Positions 24,901 to 35,335 of a DNA stretch of 64,000 nt are shown here, in pieces. Origin of the DNA: Lutraria lutraria. Taxonomy: Eukaryota; Mollusca; Bivalvia; Venerida; Mactridae. The stretch spans positions 30,418,756 through 30,482,755 of the forward strand of contig OZ026834.1 in the NCBI GenBank assembly GCA_964023205.1, in the 5' to 3' direction. Position 1 is the first letter of the stretch. The number at the start of each line of letters is the position of its first letter. The position numbers and the translations under genes are program-made. The notes under the pieces are model-generated. The model saw only the letters and a list, made by a program, of their open reading frames with translations, did not search any database and was not told the origin of the DNA.

Positions 24901-27900
24901 GGTGATTTTTTTATTTTTCCCTGAGTATATATTTCTGATCCGATAAATTATTGTTGATAATCTTTTTACGGAAGACGTCAGTCGAAATTCTTCGGTTAAA
25001 ACCATGTTTCAAATCCCAAAATTACACTGAAATGTTCAGTTTGGGTTTACTGAACGACGGGCGGAGCACAAAACATCTAAGATGAAGATAATGTTCGAGC
25101 AATTACCTGTAGCAGTAATTCTAGGTGGTCGACTACTTAAGGTATCTACTTCCCATGATTATAAGTAAATACAATGCACTTTATAATTGTTTCAAAATAA
25201 AGACATACAACTTAACAGTTATTTTGGGTATTGTCCCATTCATGCACCAAACGTAAGGCTGGAATTTATTTTCGTGCAAATTCAGCTCGACCCTTTTGCA
25301 TTGTTCTCTTCGTGTACCTAAGAAATGAGCATAAATTGCTTTTACATATAGTTGACGTCTTTGTGCGATGGCGTTCTTAGCGTAAGGTACAAACAGTCAA
25401 AATTGTGTTAGCGGTCACCCTGTGAATAAAGGCCATTCTTTTAACACCGTCATTGATTGTTTAGAGCAAAATGACCTCTGAATAAAAGCCACATGTAAAT
25501 AGATGCCACATTTTGTTTTTTGCCTGGATGGCTTTTGTTTTCACATTTGACTGTATCGTGTATCCAGGGATAATTGATAATTACTTTCCTTCCCTGGCGT
25601 CTTTGTTTAAGCCGTTACCCCTGATTGTGTTGACGTCTTTTTACATTTCCGGTTTTACAATGCTATCATTCTTATTTTGAAAATTCAAGCGAAAGCATTA
25701 TATAACTTAGCTTAGATTATAATTAGTCACCAAATATTAAACTCTTCAGCACTAGAAAAGCAAAATCGTTTTAGAAGGTTGTATATGTAATACATGTATA
25801 TAGCTAGTAATATATGGTACGTAGCATTTTAATGTAAGCTTTTTTAAAGAAATGCACGTCTTCTAAAATGAAAAGAACCAGCTTTTCATTATTGTGATAT
25901 GTTTACCGAAATATTCTACACTACATCAAAAATGTGACTAAGAAAGAATACATGTATGGTAAATGAATGATATTGAAACAAATCAGAAAGAACAATCAAC
26001 GCAACGCAATCCTCTGCGCATGCGTAATAAATCACAACAGAAACTTAAATATAGTTTTTTTTAATTTTTATTCAGTAATATCACAAAATGCATAAAACTA
26101 TACCATTAGGCTTAAAAACCTCGTTCAAAAACAAACTGAGGTTGTTTGTACTTTTATTGTCAAATTCTAAACTAATGTCAACAAAATTGTCCAGACGAGA
26201 TTTCACTCAAACATCCTTGGTATAGTCTAACGTACGTAAATTGAAATGAGTGTGCAAACATGAACAAATGGAGTGTGCTCACAGCGGGAACCAGTCTCTT
26301 GTTTACTTTCCGGACATCATTGCACAAAATTCTGAAGAAAAGAAATAATTTGACTTCATTGATATGGAGAAGAAATTAGAGACAGAAAAGGGAGCAGAAT
26401 AAGATTAGGGGATACTTATTGCCAATCCTCATTGCTGTTAGTATGAGGACAGATTGACTTTCTGGAAATCCAAATACTAAATTAGACAATCAAGTATAAA
26501 TACTTAAGCTATCAAGCAGTTAAAACGCACGTTTGCATTCCTGTGCTTTCCAATGATTAAATGACTAATAATTGATAATTGAATCATTAGTCACCAGTCG
26601 GTCTTCACATATGGAATATGATATACCATCATACCGTTAAATCAACGCACAATTCTAGACAATCTGGCTTTTTTCAAAAACAGAATATGATATACCATCA
26701 TGCACTAAAATAAGTGTTTCAAAATAAACACTGGCACAATTCTAGACAATCTGATTTGTTGTATTAAATTTGATTAATCGTTTTTTTTCTTTCTGATTTG
26801 AATCAATATCACAATTGTTATTTATGTATGGGGGAAATGATTTTAAAAGGTATGACCATATTAGTAAAATCAATTTAAATTTATATGAATGGAGTTGCCA
26901 CACTTCGGATAACACGATTTGTATAAAAACTGATCTAAGAAAAATAGCAAGCCCGTGAATGCTATCTTAACCGATACCGAAGCAAGTCCATGTGAACATA
27001 TATTGCTATCTTCAAGTAATCGTTCGTGAATTAGACCCTGAACGTAGACATGTTTATATAAAAGGGTATGTGTTAATTAAAATTGGGATCTAGCCTACTT
27101 GTATTGAATCAAATTAACGCATTTTCGATGTCACATATAGTAGATTCAGACAAATATTAAAGTGATTTACCTTTATAATCAATTTCTCCATTTCCGTCAG
27201 AGTCAGCTTCTTGGATCATTTCTTCCACTTCTTCTTCGGTTAATTTTTCTCCCATGCTTAACATGACTGCACGTAATTCAGCCGAGGAAATAGTACCACT
27301 GAAATAATAGTATCGTATTTAAAAAGTTTAATTATGTTACCAACAAATAATAGTTGTATGGTGCGAGTTTTTACGTTCAGTTTTTGCTTAATTTGCGATG
27401 AAATACAGATCGAGGACGAATTTCATTTTTCATCGCAATAGCTCAACAACGTTACAGCTCTGAGCGAGTGGTCACTCCGTTAGACGGCTAAACATCAATG
27501 AAAAACATTTTATATGTTCCAATTTAAACCTGATTTTCATCGTGAAATGCATCTATTTCATTTATTCTATTTTCAAGGACTTGATCTTTCTTTGGGAAAG
27601 GTTTAAATTTCAGTTTTTAGTTTGTCTTTATTAGATCTCTAAATCGAAATATGCCATACACATGATGGTTGATTTTAGATTTGTTCAGAAAACAATGTTT
27701 TTTATTTTTCTCACCTGCCATCTTTATCAAACACAGCGAAAGCTTCTCTCATTTCCTCCTCGGGATCACCTGCTGATTCTAATTTCTTCTCCATCATTTG
27801 ACAGAATTCTTCGAAATCTATAGAACCGCTTCCTGTGGAAACAAAAATTATTAATCAGTTAATGTCAAATAAAAAATAAAGAAATCCTAACCTAAAAATT

Positions 27901-30900
27901 GTCAAGATTGGATGTTTACAAAGAAACTGGAGAAATTCGATCAGTGTTCCTACTGTGAATGTGAACTTTATATCTGTACGGATTGCTGCCGATGTCATTT
28001 GGCTGGTGTTGCATTTTTACTCGTTTGACAAACCGCATTCTTTGCGGCCTTTTATACAGTGCTTTATATCGTATACATCATGTAAATTGTATGTTCTACC
28101 TTTGTGTCTCTATATACATAAAAAGACAAGCGGCATAAAATGAATCATAATTTGAATATATTTGTTGATATAAAGCAAGTTTGCTTTTTGCTGGATTTGT
28201 TGTATGACCATTTGATTTTTGCATCAATTTGGTTTGACCAGAAGCGGATATCAATGCGCGTTGAAGAATATATAATTCCTATAATTACTAGTATCAAATT
28301 TCATTTCGAAAGCATTTGCCTTTTCCTCTTACTAAAATCATTTTGAAATTAGAATACACTTGTATAAGTAAAAATTAACACTTATTACTTGTTCAACATC
28401 TGGATTGATCATTTATGTCATCTGAATGTACAAAAAGGTTTTGGTATTTGTGAACCGACTATAGCAGAGAATAAAATATTTATAGAATTATACCACCCGG
28501 TGTAAGTGTGAAATTCAATTACCTTGTGTTGGACAATTAGATTTAAATCCTTTAATGTCTCACAAATAAAATTTTATTCAAGTTACAGCCATTTTGAATC
28601 TAGCACTCGCGTTACAATATATAGCGACTTTCTGTAGAACTATTGTGAACAAAGAAATAATATTAATACACATAATTCGGGATTAAGGAATTTTCTGACC
28701 TTGTTTTCTTATATTTAAAGTATGTGCCAATATTTTTGTATACATATCGATCCGCGGTTGAATAGAGGTCGGACAAGTATCGGTAATCGGATAATATTGA
28801 AATAAAACGCTATTGTTTGGATTAAACTTATGTAGGCAGTAACACATGAATAGTGATTACCATGTGAACCACTCAAAAGAAATGTATATGACATTAGTTT
28901 TAATAAAATTTAATATGTGATTGTGTGCTGAATGGCTGAACAAAAAATACCGCAAGTTTACTGGTATTTTCACTATTGTCAATTGAATATTTGACTGTCA
29001 GAATTCCTCACCCCTTTAAGACTTCTTTCGATAATGTTTTCAATATAAATGTACAGTCCAGCAAATGCCAACATTTTCTGAATGGAAATCAAATTTAGCA
29101 TTTAAAATGCGCTCCGTTTTCTGTTTATTTATTTCATTGGATCAAGCGCCATTTTCAACATTATTTCAGTTGTATCGTGGCGGGCAGTTATCCTAACCAG
29201 CTTCCCTGGACTTCATTAGACCTTAACCATTACTAATCACTTTCTATCCGCAAGCTACTTCCAAGCTACCCCACATAATTCAGAGGACAATTTAACCGTG
29301 TGATTGGATGTAATATGTGTCACGGACAGTGCGAGCCTCTCCATGGGTACAAATTCACAACCTCTTGATCAGTACACCAACGCTCTAGTCTCTTAAAGCT
29401 CACTGGGCGGGCTCGCTCTGGTTTATATGGGAGAAGGTTACATTGAAACAAAAACGTAACTAGAAGTTTATACCATCATTATCGACTTCTTTGATCATAT
29501 CATCAAGTTCGGCTTGTGTTGGGTTCACACCCATTGCTCTCATTGCGGTACCAAGTTCACTGGCGTCAATTGTGTCATCACCATCTTTGTCGAACAATTT
29601 GAATGTCTCCCGGTATTCTGTAGGACAGCAAAAAAAGTAAATATTAGATAATTGCTAATAGCTGCTCGACGACTTTATCACTGTGTGAAATGAAATAGTG
29701 AAAAACGCTCGAATCTTGTTTTTAATTGCTATTATTATTCAAATTAATTTCTACAAAAAAGTTCATGGACATCCATTTGATAAAACAGATTTTGGAGCTT
29801 TTAAACCCATTATCGCTCACCGATGCGTTACTCGTATTTATAAGTAAAACATACCACATGTGTCTACATGCAATAAACTTTTATTTGAGTCTAACCTACT
29901 GACGAAGGTTTTTGTGTTTGTAATTTTGCTAGGCACACAATAACCTGGGAATCATTTACGAGGAGCTGTCCAAAAGTTGTTACGAAAATTTCTGTTAAGT
30001 CAAAATGCTAAGTTATGTACAAATAATTCTTTAAATCGTGTTAATTAAGTATATTGTATTTATATATGTAAATGCATGATGATGAGCCATGGCTCAAGTC
30101 GTGTAAATAAAGTATATGTTCTGTTCTGTTCTGTTCGTATTGTTTATTTTGTTTGATTTATGTATAACACGACGTAAACCGATCGAAACTTCACGGAAAT
30201 TGATTTCGCAAGTATATTTACAAATGTATACTGCTGTCTCAACATGAATAATATACATTAGATTGTACATTGATTGTTTGTTCTGGCCATTATTTTTTGT
30301 AAAACCTTTTGTTGTTTTTCTTTGTTTTTTTTTATTTCTTTTTTAAGAAGAGTTATCTTGCAAGTCATAGAAAATATTAAAGTGGGATGCGTGAATATTG
30401 AAACACAGTTGAAAACATTTATTTGACATTTCTCCGAGTTGCTTTGACATTTATTTACTAGACAGCCAATCCTGTGAAAACAGTTACTGTCATAATTATG
30501 AAGATAAGAAATGTTGCCTTTATAAGCAGTTGGCCTTTTTTCAGAGGTTTCATTGGAAAAACATATTATTTAATGTGCGTTACGACTGACCGTTGCCCGC
30601 AAGTGGTCTATATCAACGGGTCACCATTGTCTCATTATTTGACTGTACGTGTAAGTACATTATTAATGTATTCGGAGCAGTAAGGTTTCAACTTTTTATT
30701 ATTTATTTCAGTATAAAAAGCATATAAAATAGGGTGCATATATCACAGACATGAGATTGCCACGTTAAATGAATATCTATAGAAATTACAAAATAGAAAT
30801 TAGAAAAATAAAAATTGTAAATAAAACATAAAAAATACATCTAAAAATATTGTATCAAATAGAAATATCAAATATTTTAATTATAAACTTTTAAAAATCA

Positions 30901-33675
30901 ATAAAAAAGTAGTAAACTATGTCAACAACTTTCTACATCAAGGATGACACAAAAAAAGGGGGAATCCCTTATTTCATGTCCATTGCGGTCCTTGTAAATC
31001 CCAGAGAGGCAAATACAGATTGATTTAACTCAAGTTTAATAACCAGGTACAACCGTGTTAGATTAAGTGGATGATTTAATTGTACTTTTATTCATCAAAA
31101 GTAGCTCAGAGGGGATTAAAGGCAATTTTCAAATACACACATGTATATATATATATTCAAAAATAACTTAATAATACTAGCGTCTTATATCTTAACCATA
31201 AATAATAACTATTGTTTAGTTAAAGGGGCATACCCTACAACTTGGTGCATTTAGAATTAAGGCAAAATGATGATAAATTAGAAGCTTGTAAAGAAAAAAG
31301 CCGACGAAGAAAGTTTCAGCCAAAAAATCATCCAATTAAAAATAAAATCATAAAAAATATGTATTTGTGACACATACATTTAGTCATGGAAATTTTTGGG
31401 TGGAAGTGATTTATTATTCATAGCTATGTTTTTTGCGGCTAGTACCTAAACTAGTCATTTTATGACCCATGTTCTTCCTGCAATTATCCTTTATATATTG
31501 TTTTACATATACATCTAGCACATTTTTACACTTTCACAGAATGTTTGTCAGTTGTAGGGTATGCCCCTTTAATATGCTAAAATCAATATTTCTTAATGAG
31601 CTTGACATTATAACAAGTCGGGACAATCTAAACGCATTGATAAAATAGAAACACTAAACAAACACCCATTATTAAAATAAAGGAGTTCCAGCTTTGTTGA
31701 ATAAAATTTCTGTATACATTCATCTTTAAAGTCATACAAAGAAAGAAATCGTTCTGAACAAATAGGAAACAATAATCATTAAACGTTTTAAACAACAACA
31801 TAATACAATGAAAAATGAAGTTGAAATTGCCTTACTATGGACAATTGATACCGAAAATCGATTTAATACGTACGCTGTTCAGAATTGTTCAAAATTAGGG
31901 TTTTTTTCGTTTTAAATATTTGAGTTTCTATGTAGATCTCTCTTCAGAATAAATGAGGTCTCTGAATCATGAATGCAATTTTTCTCATGTACGTGTTTTC
32001 ACACAAAATGAACGTTGAAAAAAAGGGAATCGAATGCAAGATACAGAAAATGTTGTTAAATCCTATGTAACACAATGATTATGTAATATAAAAAGTATGT
32101 AATACAAGGGATTCGGGAGGTACTGGGCGAACATAAGATATGTGTCTCGTAAGCCAACTTGGCTGGCCCTTTCAACAGGGGTGACACTATAATAAACAAA
32201 ACATTTACCTTTATAATGATTAAATAATGGGAAAAAAGATTTTTTTTTATTCAGTTTAGGAATGTATGCACTACTGAATTAAGTGAAGATAAAAAGACTA
32301 ACATGACGTATATTAGTTTTAGAAAGCAGGATTTACACTTCAAAACATTCAGACTTTGCCTTTGTTAGCTGGCTAGGAACCCAAAGATAACCTATATGGC
32401 AAAAACAATTTAATTCACAAATATTTTAAAGTTAAAAACTGCTATCTTAGCTAGTATATGTTTATAAAACGGCTTCCAAGTCTTAATCACTCGTAATTAC
32501 TTCATATTAGACGGGCGTTAACGAAGCATACTCCTTTGATATTTAAGTATTTAAAGGATAAGCAAAAATATGACTGAAACATTTACCATCAATCTTCTCT
32601 TGTGACAATGACGACTGAAAGATAAAATGATTTTTTAATGAAATAAATATTACACAGATGAAATAAGTATAACACGAATGAAATAAATATTACATAAATG
32701 AAATAAGTATAACACGAATGAAATAAATATTACATAAATGAAATAAGTATAACACGAATGAAATAAATATTACACGAATGAAATAAATATTACACAAATG
32801 AAATAAGTATAACACGAATGAAATAAATATTACACAAATGAAATAAGTATAACACGAATGAAATAAATATTACACAAATGAAATAAATATTACACAAACG
32901 AAATGAATATTACACAATTATAATACAAATGTACATGTATATATTACACAGTTGAAAAATACATTACACAAACAATAATATCACCACACTGAACTAAACA
33001 TAGCAAGGGGACTCCGTGGACAAGTGGTTGGGGTCTCTGTCTAGTAACCACAAGTCCCTTACCGCTGATAGTTCGAATCCCATCAAGGACCCGAAAAAAT
33101 CATTTCTGAAGGAAACCATCCAGCTAGCGGTTCAGCGGTGATGCACACCTAGGGTTTTCCTTCAACCTTAAAGTTATAATACCTATCAAATTGACCCTTG
33201 CTAATCATGCAACGATAAATACCACAGAAAATCAAAAAATATATACATTTTGTATGTATACTGTATATATTCAAAGAACAATATATTTTTTTTAATGTGC
33301 AGTGGTTCTCTGTACATACAGTAGAAGTTTAAGATAAATCTGAAATCTGACATATGTCAGAAGACTTTGCATTCCATTGGCTCTCCGAGATAGGCCAAAA
33401 TGTAATAACTACCATGAACAGATCTATCCATGAACGACGATTTCAATGCAATTTTAGATTTAAGAATGGAAATTATGATTGCTAAAAGAACGTTGACGTT
33501 TACATATAAGCTTGCGCCCATCGAAATAAATATCTGTAAAAAAAACATAATCTATGGAACACGTAATTGACGCATATTCATTGTAAGATCAAATCTAATG
33601 TAAATTGTGACAGATCATTTTTATAACTATCTAAAAGCTCATATGTAAAAATTGAAAAGAAAAATATACATACCA
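12946..33675 (-). CDS. Calmodulin-like EF-hand / polyQ / giant repetitive tail fusion protein (11 exons, 1,741 aa)
   Basis: Coding exons are 33673-33675 (ATG only), 32587-32614, 29474-29617, 27715-27832, 27171-27298, 21457-21629, 20968-21064, 19821-19873, 18745-18895, 17874-18110 and 12946-17039, totalling 5,226 nt in frame. Residues 1-141 read like calmodulin, with EF loops at 20-31, 56-67, 94-105 and 130-141. The first three are canonical; the fourth ends in Ala instead of Glu. A 13-Gln tract (159-171) leads to a second EF array: loops 184-195 (Lys at position 12), 220-231, a distorted one from 261 and 329-340, all lacking key ligands. From residue 378 one exon encodes 1,364 residues rich in K, E, N and Q. 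Tyr-centred motifs alternate between about 740 and 1655, and a 32-33-aa repeat occurs four times near the C-terminus. Calcium sensing by module 1 is likely; the tail has no function I can name. The 27171-to-21629 junction is the least certain: phase fits, but the intron is 5.5 kb, and two genes remain possible. Confidence 0.8.
13190..13590 (-). repeat. Four-copy ~96-bp coding repeat in the giant exon
   Basis: Four tandem units of 32-33 residues share [12 protein letters not shown] and [11 protein letters not shown]. Identity is high at both DNA and protein level, so the duplication looks recent or homogenised. Confidence 0.85.
17376..17670. mobile_element. Foldback MITE, CTACAGTTCGCTAC family
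   Basis: Arms of about 57-80 bp (around 17393-17455 and 17600-17655) are inverted copies with very few differences. They include TTCGCTACATTTTTCACATA and GCAAAATGAAAACTGATCAA. It sits in the intron directly before the giant exon. Confidence 0.8.
18471..18647 (+). mobile_element. TA-CAGTGCAACCTC MITE family, subfamily with GAGAGGTTGTTG
   Basis: The ends are TA|CAGTGCAACCTCTCTCC and GGAGAGGTTACATTG|TA, with internal repeats of AGAGGTTGTTG. Related copies are at 48986-49158 and 60900-61136. Confidence 0.8.
20234..20407. mobile_element. Foldback MITE, TATGGTGGCTGATTTA family, copy 2
   Basis: TATGGTGGCTGATTTATGCC and its complement (CAGCCAGCATA end) bound an interior of TTTTCGCTTTTTCG and CGAAAAAGCGAAAA blocks. 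The flanks GACACT and GACACA may be a decayed target duplication. Confidence 0.75.
20563..20690 (+). mobile_element. tRNA-derived SINE, family S4
   Basis: The head CCGTGGTCCAGTGGTAAG and a B box GGTTTCGATCCCCGG are tRNA-like. A short tail GCATTAAACCGAAATAAATT follows. No functional cloverleaf with an acceptor stem closes. Confidence 0.65.
20788..20815 (+). repeat. (ATT)n microsatellite
   Basis: A run of TTATTATTATTATTATTATT in the intron between exons 7 and 8 of the EF-hand gene. Confidence 0.9.
20888..20925 (-). repeat. Fragment of the GTTTGTTTCTGGTTAC family
   Basis: On the minus strand it reads GTCTGGTTACCCGACCTACC, matching the left end of the elements at 38281-38450 and 44660-44847. 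Confidence 0.5.
21180..21357 (-). mobile_element. TA-CAGTGCAACCTC MITE family, copy
   Basis: It runs from CACTACAACCTCCCTACAAC to GAGGTTACACT. The internal pairs CAACAGCCAC and GTGGCTGTTG show its inverted-repeat build. It is close to the 11137-11314 copy. Confidence 0.75.
21532..21578 (-). repeat. CAA/CAG polyglutamine tract
   Basis: Thirteen consecutive Gln codons (CAA x7, CAG x3, CAA x3 in coding sense) lie inside exon 6 of the EF-hand gene. They separate the two EF-hand arrays. Confidence 0.9.
21706..21783. mobile_element. 78-bp palindromic MITE (TCGAGGG family), copy 2
   Basis: It spans TCGAAGATTCAACACAACAG to GCTGAGCCCTCGA. It is about 100 bp from copy 3, in the same orientation. Confidence 0.7.
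21886..21963. mobile_element. 78-bp palindromic MITE (TCGAGGG family), copy 3
   Basis: It starts TCGAGGGTTCAACGCAACAG and ends GCGCTGAGCCCTCGA. This is the cleanest of the three copies. Confidence 0.75.
22070..22310 (+). mobile_element. tRNA-derived SINE, family S2, best copy
   Basis: The B box GGGTTCGAGCCTA is near 22119. The body contains CTCTTTATGTGAGAAAGTAG and GTTGAAAAGGGGCGTAAAAC. It ends in an (AAAC)n tail at 22287-22308. Minus-strand copies are at 5628-5850 and 56126-56345. Confidence 0.75.
22645..22735 (+). mobile_element. tRNA-derived SINE, family S3, 5' part
   Basis: CTTCCGTGGTCGGATGGTTA and the B box GAGTTCGAATCAC match the heads at 33006-33200 and 42472-42700. An (ATGCT)n stretch follows at 22739-22806. 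Confidence 0.6.
22739..22806 (+). repeat. (ATGCT)n pentamer microsatellite, impure
   Basis: Repeated ATGCT units with substitutions follow a SINE head, so this may be its expanded tail. Confidence 0.8.
24155..24240 (+). repeat. Possible hAT-like element end
   Basis: TTTAGGGCTGTGGCGAGTAT followed by CCGAGTACTCGGGTATTC resembles the AGGGCTGTGCGAATATTCG ends of some hAT elements. I did not find the partner end. Confidence 0.3.
25404..25553 (+). mobile_element. TA-CAGTCAAACCTGTG MITE family, copy 3
   Basis: CACCCTGTGAATAAAGGCCA near the left end and CACATTTGACTG|TA at the right end, with CTCTGAATAAAAGCCAC inside. Confidence 0.65.
29175..29405 (-). mobile_element. tRNA-derived SINE, family S6
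   Basis: CAGCTTCCCTGGACTTCATT, ACAAATTCACAACCTC and CAACGCTCTAGTC read as a decayed tRNA head at the high-coordinate end. It lies in intron 3 of the EF-hand gene. Confidence 0.45.
30066..30136 (+). repeat. Non-LTR retroposon 3' tail, (TGTTC)n
   Basis: GATGATGAGCCATGGCTCAA, GTAAATAAAGTATATG and TTCTGTTCTGTTCTGTTCG. Similar tails are at 2696 and 12440. Confidence 0.65.
30461..30645 (+). mobile_element. TA-CAGTCAAACCTGTG MITE family, copy 4
   Basis: ACAGCCAATCCTGTG at the left and TTATTTGACTG|TA at the right; internal GGCCTTTTTTCAGAGG. Confidence 0.65.
31224..31568. mobile_element. 345-bp TTAA-flanked MITE
   Basis: The terminal inverted repeat AGGGGCATACCCTACAACT (left) matches its complement at the right, bounded by TTAA at 31220-31223 and 31569-31572. 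TTAA duplication fits piggyBac-like or Kolobok-like transposition. No coding capacity. Confidence 0.85.
32107..32201 (+). mobile_element. tRNA-derived SINE, family S1, 5'-truncated
   Basis: It shares AAGCCAACTTGGCTGGCCCT and AATAAACAAAAC with the 3' half of the 8499-8756 element. Confidence 0.75.
32641..32914 (+). repeat. 20-bp minisatellite with alternating unit types (~14 copies)
   Basis: Type A is AAATAAGTATAACACGAATG and type B is AAATAAATATTACACAAATG (some with ACATAAATG). The order is B A B A B A B B A B A B B B, so part behaves as a 40-bp dimer array. It ends 27 bp from exon 2 of the EF-hand gene, on the upstream side. Confidence 0.95.
33006..33200 (+). mobile_element. tRNA-derived SINE, family S3
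   Basis: The head CCGTGGACAAGTGGTTGGGG and B box AGTTCGAATCCCATC are tRNA-like; the body contains AACCATCCAGCTAGCGG. Intron 1 of the EF-hand gene. Confidence 0.7.
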
Positions 33676-35335
33676 TGTTTATAAACTGCGTGAAATCTTT
33701 TCTGCGATGTTAGATACAATACTATCACGAAATAGTCTAACCAGTGAATGACCAGTGAAGCAGAAGTTTACAATATAATACTTTCCCATGCAATCCGATT
33801 TTAGACTTAAATAGCTTTAATAAGTTTGGGTCAATAGCAACTTTTTAGTACATACGATAAATACCCACCGATTACTGCAGAGATTTAGCGTTCATGTCAG
33901 AAAACAAAACAGGATTTAAAACGGATAATTCCTCTATTGAATCAATACACAATATTATAAATAATAGTGCATTTTTCGTATTGTTGATAAACTATCAACA
34001 TTATACAAAATCAAGTCGATGGATTTTTGTTATGTAAAATCAATTTAGTGTAATTCAATGCTTACTTTCTAATTACTCTTATAACAATCTGCCCTCTGGG
34101 TTTTAGCGTTGCGCCAACTGTCAGGACTATTTAGTGACTTCTCCAGATATAACCGAAGAGGAAGATCCCAGAGATACACCTGAGTTCAATCACCGTTCTT
34201 CCGTAGTGTAGCTGGACTGTCAGATCTAGGTTTGACTCAAGCTCACAACGATAAGGGGCTAGTGATGACTGGTCAGGGACCATATAACCACTCGCCATGC
34301 CCCCAACACGCGCGCACACACACGCGCTAACGCACGCACGCATGAGACCCCAAAACATACATATAACACATTAAATGTGTATAGTGACATACAAGACGTT
34401 CGTTATACGTATGTAGAAAAAAACACTGTAAAAATATTTTTGCGGGGGTTTCGTAATGAAATGCCTATTTATTATACAAATCCCGGCCGTGAGAGTTTCT
34501 GAAGTTTTTATCTAAAATCACCTCGATCATGCACCGTACATAATACCATGCTTGTAACTAAATAGAATAACAAAATTAATTAACGATTTATAAGGTTAAT
34601 TACATGTACAGTTTATTTAAGTAAGAGGGGAGGATATACGCTAATCACCGTGATTTCAAATCCGTCATCTATCTATCTATATCTATTATTGCATACGTTC
34701 AAAACTGAACATCGAGGCATGTTGTAGTGAGGCAACTTGAATAGATCAAGGGTATAAATCGAATAAAACACAAAATATTTTTAAAAAATAAACAAAAAAA
34801 GTAAAAAAACAAGACCGTTAATTAATGGATACGAATATTCGAAATTTTGACAGTTCGATGGAGTCGCAGACCGAACGCAGCAGACGGTAATTAATGACCT
34901 GTGCTATACATGTATGTGACTATGATTGGTCCCAAACTCATCATGTGACAAAGTACTGGACTTTTATGGTAGTAAATAATACAGAAACTTATAAAAACAC
35001 CAAATTAGACTTTCTCCAGGTATTTCATAGGATGCATCACATATAGTTTTTTTTCTAAAGTCTTAATTTTCTAAAGCAAAATATAAGATAAGCGTTTTTG
35101 ATATCTCAGTAATAATAATTATGTTCATAATCACTTTGATATAGGGAAAAAACAGTTGTCAAATGTTCGAATCAATCTTATGTATGCTGCTGGTAATAAT
35201 TAAATGTAAATAGAGAGACTTCAGATAGAGTATGAATGATCACCCGAACAAGTGAAATCCGGTATGTCCCGTACATATGAATTCGGAAGACTGATATTTA
35301 TTCTCAACCTACCATGACACCGGAAGTAAACAAAC
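33676..35335. promoter_or_regulatory. Shared upstream region of the EF-hand giant gene (-) and the TEX55-like gene (+)
   Basis: The two start codons point away from each other, so this 1.66-kb stretch should contain both promoters. CCGGAAGT at 35320-35327 fits an ETS/GABP site 9 bp before the plus-strand ATG. I could not place a convincing TATA box for the minus gene. A family S3 SINE (34128-34305) lies inside. Confidence 0.5.
34128..34305 (-). mobile_element. tRNA-derived SINE, family S3
   Basis: The complement of the 33006 type, with GGCTAGTGATGACTGGTCAG and ACCATATAACCACTCG near the tRNA-like end. CA-rich simple repeat (CACACACACGCGC) follows at 34306-34340. Confidence 0.6.

Larger units (their letters stand above)
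21630..27170 (-). other. Large intron 5 of the EF-hand giant gene
   Basis: It separates the calmodulin-like exons from the polyQ exon. Read through, the upstream exon meets a TAA after three codons (AAA GGT AAA TCA CTT TAA). It holds two palindromic MITEs, two SINEs, one TA-flanked MITE and a possible hAT-like end at 24160. I found no alternative terminal EF-hand exon, but could have missed one. Confidence 0.6.

Noticed and set aside
27955..28346. Two consecutive plus-strand ORFs
   Set aside because: They sit in an intron of the EF-hand gene, are hydrophobic and AT-driven, and show no family similarity.
32641..32914. CRISPR array
   Set aside because: The 20-bp units are directly contiguous with no spacers, in an animal intron; it is a minisatellite.
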